NCBI RefSeq assembly: GCF_035083965.1
Contig: NC_089729.1
Coordinates: 14,806,964 to 14,870,963, forward strand
Direction of reading: 5' to 3'
DNA from: Branchiostoma lanceolatum
Lineage: Eukaryota > Chordata > Leptocardii > Amphioxiformes > Branchiostomatidae
Length of the DNA stretch: 64,000 nt
Part shown: positions 54,941 through 64,000 of the stretch, piece by piece
Position numbering within the stretch: the stretch's first letter is position 1
How the letters are laid out: every line of letters starts with the position of its first letter
Notes under the pieces: model-generated
Seen by the model: only the letters and a program-made list of their open reading frames with translations
Databases searched by the model: none
What the model was told of the DNA's origin: nothing
Translations under genes and position numbers: made by a program

Positions 54941-56659
54941 TTATTTCATGACTCGACTCTCCAGTTCTCCAACTCCGTGCATGACGAGCCTGTCCGAGAA
55001 AACTTCCACAGTCCCGAAGGCGTTACTACCGAGAGGCACTTCAATAACACCCGGTAGGGTCACGTGATGGATCTCGTTCCCAGAGTCATAGTGGTACCCA
55101 CTCTCGTGATTGTGCCCGGAGAAGTAAGCCAGTACGATGTCGGAGAAGTCTTCGAGGATGTTCAAGACGTCTTGATAGTTCCACAGTAGACACATGGCGT
55201 AGCAAGACTTTGGATGAACTGGGACGTGCCCTTTAGTGTAGGTAAAGAAAGACATAAAGACAGAAAAAATCTTTTTAAAACTTGAGTTTTAAATACATGT
55301 ATGCAAAAAGAATATGCACTTGAAAGGTCATGTAATACTTCAACTATATATGAAGCATCAGTGAATGATTTTATTAGGTTAGTAAATAGTTGAAATATAA
55401 GTTCTTTTATTCACAACAAGCAAGTTTATAAACGTCGACGTTTTTACTGCCTGTCACTTTCCCCAACATTGACTAGTTCATTTCTTTGTGTACTTCACAC
55501 CAACTGCAGCTAGGTGTCGCTGCTGTAGTGTTCGCGTGGTTTTTATTTCGCGCTAAGTTGAAAATGGAGTGTTAGCGGTGGCTTTAAGTTTGCGGCATCG
55601 CTTAAGCCACATATTACTACAGTATTGGACAAAAAATGTTCGCGGTGGTTTTAAGTTTGCGGTGAAACGGTCGCCGTGAAAACCGAACATAAAACCACCG
55701 TGAACATTTCTATATTTACAGTAATAAGAATGTTAATACACGATAAAGCACATTTTCAAACGAGCTCTATTGCGTATTATTTTATGCGCAGAAGATCGTT
55801 ACATCTAATGTTAAAACGTATATAATACGTTACCTGACACAACGACTTTCTCCCCCTGTTGTCGAGCGAACTCTAGCGTCTCACGCAGCCACTGCAGTTG
55901 ATCCTCCCCTACAGCGCCGTTGAACATGACGAACCTTTGGTCGAGTCCAACCAGACCTTCCGGTGAATTCAGGTTCTCGTTTTTGTTCACTTGCCTCAGA
56001 ATCTTCTCTGCTTGCTTGTATTGTGGCGAATCCTTTTCTCTCCCTATCCCGCACATGCTGACGTCATAGTTGTCGAGGATGACAAATCTGTAGCCCTTGT
56101 AAGGGGAGAAATCGTAGTAAACAGCGTCTGCTTCTTTCTTCACAACTTCTTCAACATCAGTGGCATTTTCCTGTGCGGTGAAAAGCGGTGATTTCATCAG
56201 ATAGTTTCGTGAGAAGTTGTAGAATTCGTGGTTTCCCCATATGTGATGCACCACAAAAGGAACGCCGTCAAATTCTTGCAAAACATCACGTAGAGCGTTC
56301 TCGGAGGTTTTGAATCTGGTGTTGCGCCCGTCGATGATGTCACCCAGTTGTAGGGCAAACTGGATTCTATTCTCTTCCTTCCAGTGCTGCACCGCTTCAC
56401 GTAACAGATAGAGGGCGTTTCTGTAATGCCGCACGCTGCCGTGGCGTTTCATAACGTCGTCAAGGTCTCCGTACTGGACGTCTGCAATGATTCCGAAAGA
56501 AAATAGGGGGCGCTCTTCTTCTAGTGTCGAAACCCTTTGAAGATATTCAGCGCGGCGTAAGAGTTTTTGAGCCACTGCTAGGCAACAACAAAAAAACAAC
56601 AGCCCAGCTACGGCTTTTGCGATTGGCTTGATGTAGAACAAAATTCTGGGGAATCTAAA
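54941..56659 (-). CDS. ADPRM: ADPRM-like Mn-dependent ADP-ribose/CDP-alcohol diphosphatase, copy 1 (5' end incomplete)
   Basis: Exons are 56659-55834 and 55230-54941 in transcript order, joined in phase. It is a calcineurin-like metallophosphoesterase with the full metal-site set: FGIIADVQYGDLDD (D-x-Q), LQLGDIIDG, HHIWGNHEFYNFSRNYL, SGHVPVHP after the splice, and YFSGHNHESGYHYD. The family hydrolyses ADP-ribose, CDP-choline and related diphosphates. Before the domain the frame encodes a hydrophobic stretch (AVAGLLFFCCCLAVAQ) after a basic segment, a likely signal anchor, unlike cytosolic human ADPRM (about 342 aa). There is no in-frame ATG before the catalytic domain. A strong acceptor (TTTTCTGCAG) ends at 56660, so the start codon must be in an upstream exon not identified here. 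AATAAA overlaps the stop codon on this strand. Head-to-head with the paralogue at 60557. Confidence 0.88.
55530..55723. mobile_element. MITE family B copy in ADPRM copy-1 intron
   Basis: TTCGCGGTGGTTTTAAGTTT and GCGGTGAAAC occur inside; the right end is CATAAAACCACCGTGAACA, then TTTACAGTA. It is preceded at 55504 by the block CTGCAGCTAGGTGTCGCTGC shared with 22652. Confidence 0.7.
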
Positions 56660-56889
56660 CTGCAGAAAATAGATAAAAAAGGTAAAAGATTACAGCTATC
56701 ATTTCATCAGTAATGTTATCTGTTCCCCACTTCATCTTTAAATCATGGGGGACGATTCAACACACACAAAACAAAGAAACATACAAACAAGCAAAATCTA
56801 CACATACACATAATTTGATTCCAATACTGTCGCGACGACGTTTAACGGTCCATGACTTCAAATGCTATTACTGTAGTAACCGCCCATCG

Positions 56890-56935
56890 TGTGTGTTGCT
56901 ATCCCCTAGAAAGTACCTTCAGCACCAAGGACAGT
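56890..56935 (-). repeat. Upstream island shared with the other ADPRM copy (inverted)
   Basis: On the minus strand CTGTCCTTGGTGCTGAAGGT, then ACTTTCTAGGGG, matches plus-strand 59944-59972 (CTGTCCTTGGTACTGAAGGT, then ACTTTCTGGAGG). It marks the 5' extent of the inverted duplication and may be a conserved promoter or first-exon segment of both copies. Confidence 0.65.
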
Positions 56936-57687
56936 AGATGGTTGGATAGTGTAAATACCAGCTACCAAATCCGAACATATCTCAAGAAAAAGGGTACTAC
57001 AAAGGGTACCACATTCAGTTGAAAGTATGGTCTCTGCGCCTGTGTGGAATCACTAACCTTTGCCCTGACACACTTAACATTACATATTCATAAAGTACCT
57101 CTTTTGAAAAAAAGGTTTATTCTGTCGAGTACAGGTTGCTTCATAAACTTATCAAATCCTTGCGAAAACACAGGTTGTTTACAAGTGACTTCTACATAGT
57201 CTTGGGCATTAGAATGGAACGTCTGGATTTGTAGATAAGATGAATGCCCCTCTAGGCCCGTATGACCCATTTTTCTTTAGTAAACTTTCAGGGACCTAGT
57301 GACAACGCCCCTTTTCTCCCGCCAACGGTTAAGGAAAATAATGTACCACAATTGAAGACTGGAATTTACCGCTGCTTCTTACTTCCCATTTTGTCATAGT
57401 ATTTCAAGAGGAGTTCGTTAGAGAATATCCCCCAGTGTGCTTTTTTCTTCACTCTTGCAGTTCACCTCAATCTCTACAACTGTTTTGTCCCCCAACAGGG
57501 TATACCTTTTCAAGACTTCTATTAACATATTACTACTGGCTCATATCCAGGTGTAACTCACTACTCTGACTACATCGTGCATCATCCGGCCATGGATAAT
57601 TTTTGTTGAACAAAGGGACGAAACCACATGACCGAACCGGCTACTAGTAATTAGAACCCGCCTCGGTGCGTAAAACGGCCGGGTGCC

Positions 57688-57775
57688 GAAGATTACCCCG
57701 CCGACGGAAAGCTGCGCGCGATTCTCTTCGGGGTAGAGGAAGCTTTCCGCCGGCGGGGTAGTCTTTTGCACCCGG
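57688..57775. repeat. GC-rich hairpin, ~37-bp arms
   Basis: CCGGGTGCCGAAGATTACCC, then CGCCGACGGAAAGCT, pairs with AGCTTTCCGCCGGCGGGGTA, then GTCTTTTGCACCCGG. A few mismatches and a ~17-base loop including GCGCGCGATTC. It stands out in AT-rich DNA and may be a compact foldback element. Confidence 0.8.
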
Positions 57776-58473
57776 TAAGTTATTCGAGATCGTGTAGAAA
57801 CACAAGAGGCGAGAATATATTTATTTCCGGAAATAAATCTCCGAATTTTTTATCCAGATATAGAGTTTGAATTGTCTTTATTTATTGTTTACCTGGATGT
57901 CTAACCTTCACAAAGGTATCAAGAGGCGAGTAGTAAAGTTCCCCGGATCCCACTGTTACAGTGTAACACAGTGATTAGAAAGCGTTTATATAACACGGAC
58001 TATGTACGCACCATGGCCAGTCGGAATGCAGCCGACTAGTAGCAGTATCAGACTGAACCAACCGGTTTTCAACAGTTAGATATATACGACAAAAGTTACA
58101 AATCAAAAGGCTTAGCAACCTGATGCACTGACATGTACAGCTATATAATTAACATAATACCTACTTCCATACCCCCAGAGCACCTCCTGGACTTGCAAGT
58201 CGAGCACCGCCTGATCCAATCTCAGAATGTAGGTCTCACGATCATGGGAAACTTCAATAGGTACTAGTAATAAGCGCTTTACGAATGCGCATGTGCGGTA
58301 TAACAAATCCCGTTTAGTCTGGACATTGTTATGCAAATCGTTGGCATTAACATGAGGCGTATAGGCAAGCCACCTGAAATGCCAGTAAGCTATTTAATTT
58401 TGTGTAATCCATATCTGTGCCTCTTGACTTTATCGTAATCACTTTGTGGACCTGCATTTAGCATAAAGTGTTG

Positions 58474-58512
58474 TCTGAACCTCCCATGCAGACCCCCTTC
58501 TATTCCATGACA
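58474..58512 (+). repeat. Dispersed block, direct copy near 63458
   Basis: TGAACCTCCCATGCAGACCC, then CCTTCTATTCCA, resembles AGAACCTCTCATGCAGTCCC, then CTTCTATCCCA, at 63463. The orientation is direct, so it is separate from the inverted ADPRM duplication. Confidence 0.5.
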
Positions 58513-59937
58513 GTCAAAAGCGTCGTGAAAACTCCAAGTTAAGCCAACCTCCTTTAAAGGCATCCAGAGCATTTTATGAGGCTTAAAACTTTGATTTAAA
58601 AAACTCAATTTCTAGTCATTGCTACACATAGTAAGTTTCAATAACACTATACCATTACATATCGAAATGAAATTAGCAAAGATACGATGTCGCTGTGTGG
58701 TAAGAACTGATAGAAAATCCAGACCCGAATATACTGATCCTGACTGTCCATCACAATTAGCGGTTCGACCAATGAGAAAGTGACTGCATGTCCGTCAAAT
58801 ATTTGCATTTTTATGTTCTTAATTTTTATTTCTTCGTTTTGACGGAGGTGGGCGGGGCTATATTATCTACAGTATTTAAAATAGGCGCGTGAAACAAAAC
58901 GATTAACATGTAGATTATTTTTGTGCCGTTGCGCAATTTTGAAAAGAAATCCGAACGCAAATGTGGTAAACAGTGGCATTAATTTTCAATTTCAGAAAGA
59001 TTACACCAACTAGAATGTTTCTAATTTCCAAGTCTTATACAATACTGTGGGTGCCTTTAATATATAATCATATCCTTGCTCGTAAAATTTAGAATACCTA
59101 ACTCCCCTCAACATTTTGGAATAGTCCAAGTGAAGGATTGTGGGAAATAAGGTAAAGAGGTCAAAAAGAATTCTTCGTCTAGCATGTCTAGTGCGGGGCT
59201 GAATTTCTCCAGGTAGGGCCTCAGAAAACACCATTTTTTAAAGGATTCTCATGCTATGGCGTCTCTAATGTCTTCTTATGTGTGCCTTTTTCTGATTGTG
59301 GCCATTTCCTGGTCGGATGTCGTTTGTTTGATCGGCGAACGCACACTAAAGGAACGATAGGGGAGGGGGGTACTTTACTTCCGGGTTTCGTAATCCAAGT
59401 TTCGTAACACATTTTTGTTCTATTTTGTCGTCTTTCTTCGAGTTCACAATGTCGACCGCTACATTTTAAGATAAAGAAAAGCACTTGAAATCATTTGAAA
59501 TGTATAGAATTTGGTAAATTGTCCTGTTTAGGAAATCTTGGAAAGTCAACTGAGTAACAATGGTTAGGCTAGAGTACGTGCCGTAACGTAATAGCTTCAG
59601 CTCTGGACCGTCCGAACAACGGAAGTCATAATGTTGAATATAGCATTTAACTCAAAATTTTACGTAACCATGGATATCAGAAATAATAACAATCCGCTTT
59701 GGGACTTCCGGTAAGGCAAAGAGATTGAAAAAAGTAAATATTTTTCAGCTTCTTCTTCACACGAACAAACAACGCAATACATGTATTTACATGCATGCGG
59801 CGACTGTTGCAGGGGGGTCCTTTGTTTGCTTTCAGTCTTAGACATACGGAGTGTTTCTAAGACACACACAACGTTTAAGAACCCATTCAACAGGCTGCGC
59901 GGCTAGCTACACGTGCATTTATTTACACCAGCCGATA

Positions 59938-59980
59938 TTCCTCTGTCCTTGGTACTGAAGGTACTTTCTGGAGGTAGCAG
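59938..59980 (+). repeat. Upstream island shared with ADPRM copy 1 (inverted)
   Basis: Partner of 56890-56935. It continues into GTAGCAGCATGACGGACGGT, which aligns loosely with the equivalent copy-1 region. An ATG at 59982 starts a short frame, but I could not join it to the copy-2 exon with confidence. Confidence 0.55.
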
Positions 59981-60084
59981 CATGACGGACGGTTACTGTC
60001 TAAAAGTACATCACGTCATGGGGTATTTAACTCCGTCACGACTATATTGGGATGGAATTGTATGTGTCACAGTTTGTATATATC

Positions 60085-60188
60085 TATCTATCTTTGTGTG
60101 TGTGTTTGTATGTGTGTGTGTGTGTGTGTGTATCTGTATTTATGTATGTGCGTGTGTGTATGCGTGTGTGTGTTTGTTTGTTTGTGTG
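60085..60188. repeat. (TG)n-rich microsatellite
   Basis: Interrupted TGTG runs with ATCTATCTATCT at the left. Frames reading VCVCVCV through it are not genes. Confidence 0.9.
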
Positions 60189-60410
60189 TAATAAATCTTC
60201 TGCCATGATCTAAGGCTAAATCGAAGAACAAATCACATAACGGACGTGGTCTCATCCGTAACCTTATTTCTCTTCTTCTCTCGATTTCCTACAGTTTTGG
60301 TCCGCAAACATTTTGTTCTGCAACACGCTGAATACCCAAGCTGTATCCCCACAAAAGAACGGAAAATTAATTTCCAGACGTTGAGCTATAAATTTTCCAG
60401 GGCGGCATTT

Positions 60411-60420
60411 TTTATATATA
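60411..60420 (+). promoter_or_regulatory. TATA-like element upstream of ADPRM copy 2
   Basis: TTTATATATA lies about 140 bases before the ATG at 60557. It could start a transcript that encodes only the soluble form. No equivalent is seen at the same place in copy 1. Confidence 0.3.
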
Positions 60421-60556
60421 AGAAAATCGTACTGTCACACAGATCAAGATAGGCCAAATCTTTTTCCTAGCGTTGGCCCAAAAACTCTTATGCCGCGCTA
60501 AATATCCCCACAAGTTTTCGACACTCAGATATCTGCAGTCGGGTGTACGAGCAGCA

Positions 60557-62656
60557 ATGGCAACAAGGAAAGAGCGCCCCCTATTTTCGTTCGGAATAAT
60601 TGCAGACGTCCAGTACGGAGACCTTGACGACGCCATGAACTTTACCCAGACCAAATGGCGGCATTACAGAGACGCCCTCTATCTGTTACGCGAAGCGGTG
60701 CAGCACTGGAAGAAAGAGAACAAAGTCCAGTTTGTGCTTCAACTGGGTGACATCATCGACGGCTTCAACACTAGGCGTAAAAACTCCGAGAACGCTGTAC
60801 GTGATGTTTTGCAAGAATTTGACGGCGTTCCTTTTGCAGTGCATCACATATGGGGAAACCACGAATTCTACAACTTCTCACGAAACTATCTGATGAAATC
60901 GCCACTTTTCACCGCACAGGAAAATGCCACTGATGTTGAAGAAGTTGTGAAGAAAGAAGCAGACGCTGCTTACTACGATTTCTCCCCTTACAAGGGCTAC
61001 CGATTTGTCGTCCTCGACAACTATGACGTCAGCATGTGCGGGATAGGGAGAGACAAGGATTCGCCACAATACAAGCAAGCAGAGAGGATTCTGAGGCAAG
61101 TGAATAAAAACGAGGAACTGAATTCACCGGAAGGTCTTGTAGGGGTCGACCGTAGGTTCGTCATGTTCAACGGCGGCATGGGGGAGGAGCAACTGCAGTG
61201 GCTGCGGGAGACGCTAGAGGTCGCTCGACAACAGGGGGAGAAAGTCGTTGTATCAGGTAACCGTCGATTACCTTCAATCTCTAGATGTAACAATCATTTA
61301 CGAATGGTAGAATACGTAGATGAGTGCCCTAGAAAATGTGCTTTAGGCCATGCTGATTCGATTACATGGATAACATACGCATGCGCATCAATTTTTGGTC
61401 GTTCAACAAAATTTTTTTTCGACCGTACAATAAATTGTTCAAAACAGTTGCAAATATTTGCCGTAAAGTGCAAATACAAAATCGGAAAACGGATACTAAT
61501 GTCGTAAAATGAATGCCAAAGTCGATTCCAATGTCAAAGAAGGTGATGTAAAAGAATAAAAATGAAGATTCTATGGTAGGTATACCTGACCACTTAGATT
61601 TCATAATGAAGACACCTTTTTTGCCAAACTCTTTTTTTTTTTCATACGCTCGCATTATTTTTTTGGTTCCCCGAGAATGTTATTCATATTGAATTGAATC
61701 AACATGGCCTTGCGTATAGTCACAATTAGGGGTGGGTACCGGTACCGTGTACCGGTACAAAACCGGTATTTCTTAATGGACCGGTCCAAAAAAACCGGTC
61801 CGTAAAAAATCAGTGGACCGGCCTATGGACCGATTAGAAAATTCATAGTACCAGGCGGCCACATAACTGGTCTAAGAAAATACAAAACAGCAGATTTAAC
61901 TTCATTTTCGAAGACGTTAGCTGTGAATCATACCTAGAAACACTTAAAGGATTAGTAAACAGACGGCGAGAAGAGTATGATTATAATTTTGAGACAAAGT
62001 GCAAACCTAAGAAATTATATCGTTCCAGACATGACGTTTGGAGACTTTTGCGTGTGTCTCGCTCTCCAAAATATGATGTACTGCGACACTACTGTAATCA
62101 GGTACAGGTACAGGTCCGGACCTGGACCTGACCCTCTGGACCTGGACCTGGACCGGACCTGAATTGTTTGTACCGGTACCCACCCCTAGTCACAATATTA
62201 TTTGATACAACTTCTTTTGGGAACATGATGTTAGATATATTGAAACTTATAGTCACAATATTATCTGATACAACTTCTTTTGGTAATATGATGTTAGATA
62301 TATTGAAACTTACGTTTTGAAACATGTTTTTTTCTGCTTTTGTCTCTTTCTATACCGACTCTGCAGGACACGTTCCTGTTCACCCAAAGTCTTGTTACGT
62401 GATGTGTCTACTGTGGAACTATCAAGACGTCTTGAACATCCTTAAAGACTTCTCAGACATCGTACTGGCTTACTTCTCCGGCCACGACCACGGCGGAGGG
62501 TACCACTACGACTCTGGGAACGAGATCCATCACGTGACCCTACCGGGTGTTATTGAAGTACCGCCCGGTAGTAACGCCTTCGGTACCGTGGACGTTTTCT
62601 CGGACAGACTCGTCATGAACGGAGTTGGACAACTAGAGAGCCGAGTCATGAAATAA
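60557..62656 (+). CDS. ADPRM: ADPRM-like Mn-dependent ADP-ribose/CDP-alcohol diphosphatase, copy 2
   Basis: Exons are 60557-61256 and 62367-62656, in phase; 329 aa from MATRKERPLFSFGIIADVQY. The metal-site motifs match copy 1: LQLGDIIDGFN, HHIWGNHEFYNFSRNYL, SGHVPVHP across the junction, and YFSGHDHGGGYHYD, closer to the family GH-x-H-x-GGY than copy 1's GHNHESGY. Upstream of the ATG the frame stays open to 60422 and still reads FFLALAQKLLCRAKY, a shortened relative of copy 1's anchor region, after a CACACAG acceptor-like site. The native start may thus be either the ATG at 60557 (soluble enzyme) or an upstream exon (membrane form). The single intron sits at the same codon as in copy 1 and carries a hAT-type element. 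AATAAA at 63049 is a plausible 3' end. Confidence 0.9.
61727..62188. mobile_element. hAT-type non-autonomous element with perfect 8-bp target duplication
   Basis: The left terminus TAGGGGTGGGTACCGGTAC and right terminus GTACCGGTACCCACCCCTA are perfect inverted copies. GTCACAAT flanks both ends (61719-61726 and 62189-62196). The interior has GGACCGGTCCAAAAAAACCGG near the left and GGACCTGGACCTGG runs near the right. It is 462 bp with no transposase. It sits in the intron of ADPRM copy 2, absent from copy 1, so it inserted after the duplication. Confidence 0.9.
62189..62313 (+). repeat. 63-bp tandem duplication, two copies
   Basis: GTCACAATATTATTTGATAC, then AACTTCTTTTGGGAACATGA, repeats from 62252 with a few changes. 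The first copy starts with the hAT target site. Confidence 0.85.
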
Positions 62657-64000
62657 GGCACTCAAAAATAGCCATAGATTATTTTCTTTAAGGATCCCAA
62701 AGTTGTCTAGGAATCGGCAGCCACTGTTTTCAAAAAATATCTTTAACAATCGATAGAAATGTTGAAACATTACTATGATTGAAATCAGGGATACATTTAA
62801 CGAATTTAGTTAGCTAGTACCACATCAACATAGTTTATGACAAGTTAGGTACATCTTGTTGATATTAACTGGCAATATAATACACAGAATTTTTATGCTA
62901 AAACCAAACGTCATGCATAGGTAGAAGTCTTGGATGATGGATTGTTTATTAATTATTCATGATTCTGTGCAATAGTCACTATTTCTAATCAGTCGTGTTG
63001 AGTTTACCATGAAGTTCTGTGCGAGCATTGATATCGATGTAGTGTACGAATAAAATCGAAACGATCGTTACGGCATCTTCTACATGTATGCTAACTTTAA
63101 GCACTAATTATTTGACAGGATTGAACACTAGATAGTAGATATGTAGTAAAATGTATCGTAATTAATAGACGGACCTGAATTTAGCGTTAAAGCCCCAATG
63201 TGTTAGATCGGGTTCTTCCCAGGGGAGCTTCCAGTGTGCAGGTTGTTGTTGTTTATACCAGGAGTGTCTACGTTGAAGTGGTGTCACGGACTTTTGCAAC
63301 TTGTTTTTATACAGTTTACAAACACCAGACATGCCAGAAATAGACGAATTAATGATGAAAATATGCTGAAAGGTGGTTGTACATATCATTTGCATTAAGT
63401 TTTGTTCAAAAGAATATTTAACATTTTAGCACCAAAATCTTACATAGCTTTTAGCGTTGTCAGAACCTCTCATGCAGTCCCCTTCTATCCCACGTAAACG
63501 TTGTGAAAATGAATAATTTTGCCTTGACAGTCGTATGAATCTCCTTCTATTGTCGCTATTGAAAATGGAGACAATAATCGAGCCGAGAAAACGGTATACA
63601 AGTTAGAAGCATACACATTTGAACTCGCGCATGCGTACCTGGAATCATGAACGACCTTAGTGCCTGCAGCTAGGGCAGGGTGTCAGCCATGTCAGCTGTG
63701 CATAATTATCTACTCAAGGACGACCTTTCACTTGTGACCTGCATCAGGTAACAAAAGACAAACCTCTAAATAAACAGATCAGGGGAATAAAACACTGTAT
63801 CGAGATATCTTCCAAAGGTTTATGTTTTAGCTAGCTGTCGCATTTTTGTAATCTATTTCTCACTTTTTACGTTCTCTTCTTTTCCAGACTCTTACCCCCC
63901 CCCCCCCCCCAGGAAGAGTGAACTGATCCATTGTCTCTCAAACTGGTTCTAGGGACATGCCACTAATTTTGAGGACACCCGCCATCGCTTCTTCATATGT
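62657..64000. other. 3' flank of ADPRM copy 2, no further gene seen
   Basis: AT-rich. It contains AATAAA at 63049-63054 (probable ADPRM 3' end), the dispersed block at about 63458-63495, and a run of 16 C at 63895-63910. No exon of a further gene was recognised before the window ends. Confidence 0.5.

Larger units (their letters stand above)
57000..59900. other. Central spacer of the inverted ADPRM pair
   Basis: About 3 kb without a supported gene. It holds the GC-rich hairpin at 57688-57775. A piece (CTGTCCATCACAATTAGCGG, 58742) recurs at 54725 as CTGTCCATCACAATTAGCAG. Another block at 58474-58512 recurs near 63458. Short open frames here (for example minus strand 59234-59010) have no recognised motif. 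Confidence 0.5.

Noticed and set aside
59010-59234. 74-codon minus-strand frame between the ADPRM genes
   Set aside because: No recognised motif and no splice partner. It is too short to support alone.
60473-60556. Start of ADPRM copy 2 at a TTG codon (60473)
   Set aside because: TTG is not a credible eukaryotic start here. The ATG at 60557 or an upstream exon is preferred. The same applies to the TTG at 56641 for copy 1.

Overview
The window is animal nuclear DNA: long multi-exon genes with GT-AG introns, UTR introns, a CpG-rich patch inside one intron, and many short inverted-repeat elements. The gene set is metazoan (WDR13, cytohesin, ADPRM, a GlcNAc/Gal-6-O-type sulfotransferase, a FAS1 protein, a short collagen with a type IV NC1 domain, and a small Cys-rich secreted peptide). 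Together with the many MITE families carrying GCGCATGCGC or TTCGCGGTGG termini, this suggests an invertebrate deuterostome, most likely a lancelet (Branchiostoma). The species call is inference.

Layout. 1-6.2 kb is gene-free accessory DNA: a 62-bp satellite, a 2.9-kb structure with ~270-bp inverted arms, a LINE 3' end, a pogo/Tigger-like end and scattered duplicated segments. 6.3-7.5 kb is a single-exon carbohydrate sulfotransferase with one in-frame stop. 8.35-11.9 kb is a secreted two-domain FAS1 (fasciclin/periostin-like) protein in six exons. 12-15.1 kb has no gene but holds a (TA)n run and a 314-bp tandem duplication. 15.1-22.5 kb is a ten-exon short-chain collagen (signal peptide, ~58 Gly-X-Y triplets, complete 12-Cys collagen IV-type NC1). 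Its intron 7 holds a strict 132-bp tandem array that copies the end of exon 7, its splice donor and a MITE end.

23.8-33.0 kb is WDR13 on the minus strand (13 coding exons, 470 aa), tail-to-tail with the collagen and head-to-head with cytohesin (34.2-49.2 kb, plus strand, 13 coding exons, 396 aa). The 1.2-kb gap between their start codons carries adjacent ETS and CRE sites. A 7.1-kb cytohesin intron holds a minus-strand nested gene, probably decaying, with its own CpG-rich upstream region. 52.9-54.5 kb is a small secreted Cys-rich peptide gene with the look of an antimicrobial peptide. 54.9-62.7 kb is a head-to-head inverted pair of ADPRM-like metallophosphoesterases with matching exon structure. 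One copy has an N-terminal hydrophobic anchor whose start codon must lie in an unseen upstream exon; the other has an ATG downstream of the decayed anchor.

The genes look like independent neighbours, with no operon logic. Three of them (FAS1, NC1 collagen, sulfotransferase) act on extracellular matrix. Exons were joined by eye from splice consensus, codon phase and recalled family sequences. Every coding exon junction given for FAS1, collagen, WDR13, cytohesin, the peptide and ADPRM keeps frame. No CRISPR, rRNA or tRNA gene was recognised, and no retrovirus-like or Polinton-like element was recognised.
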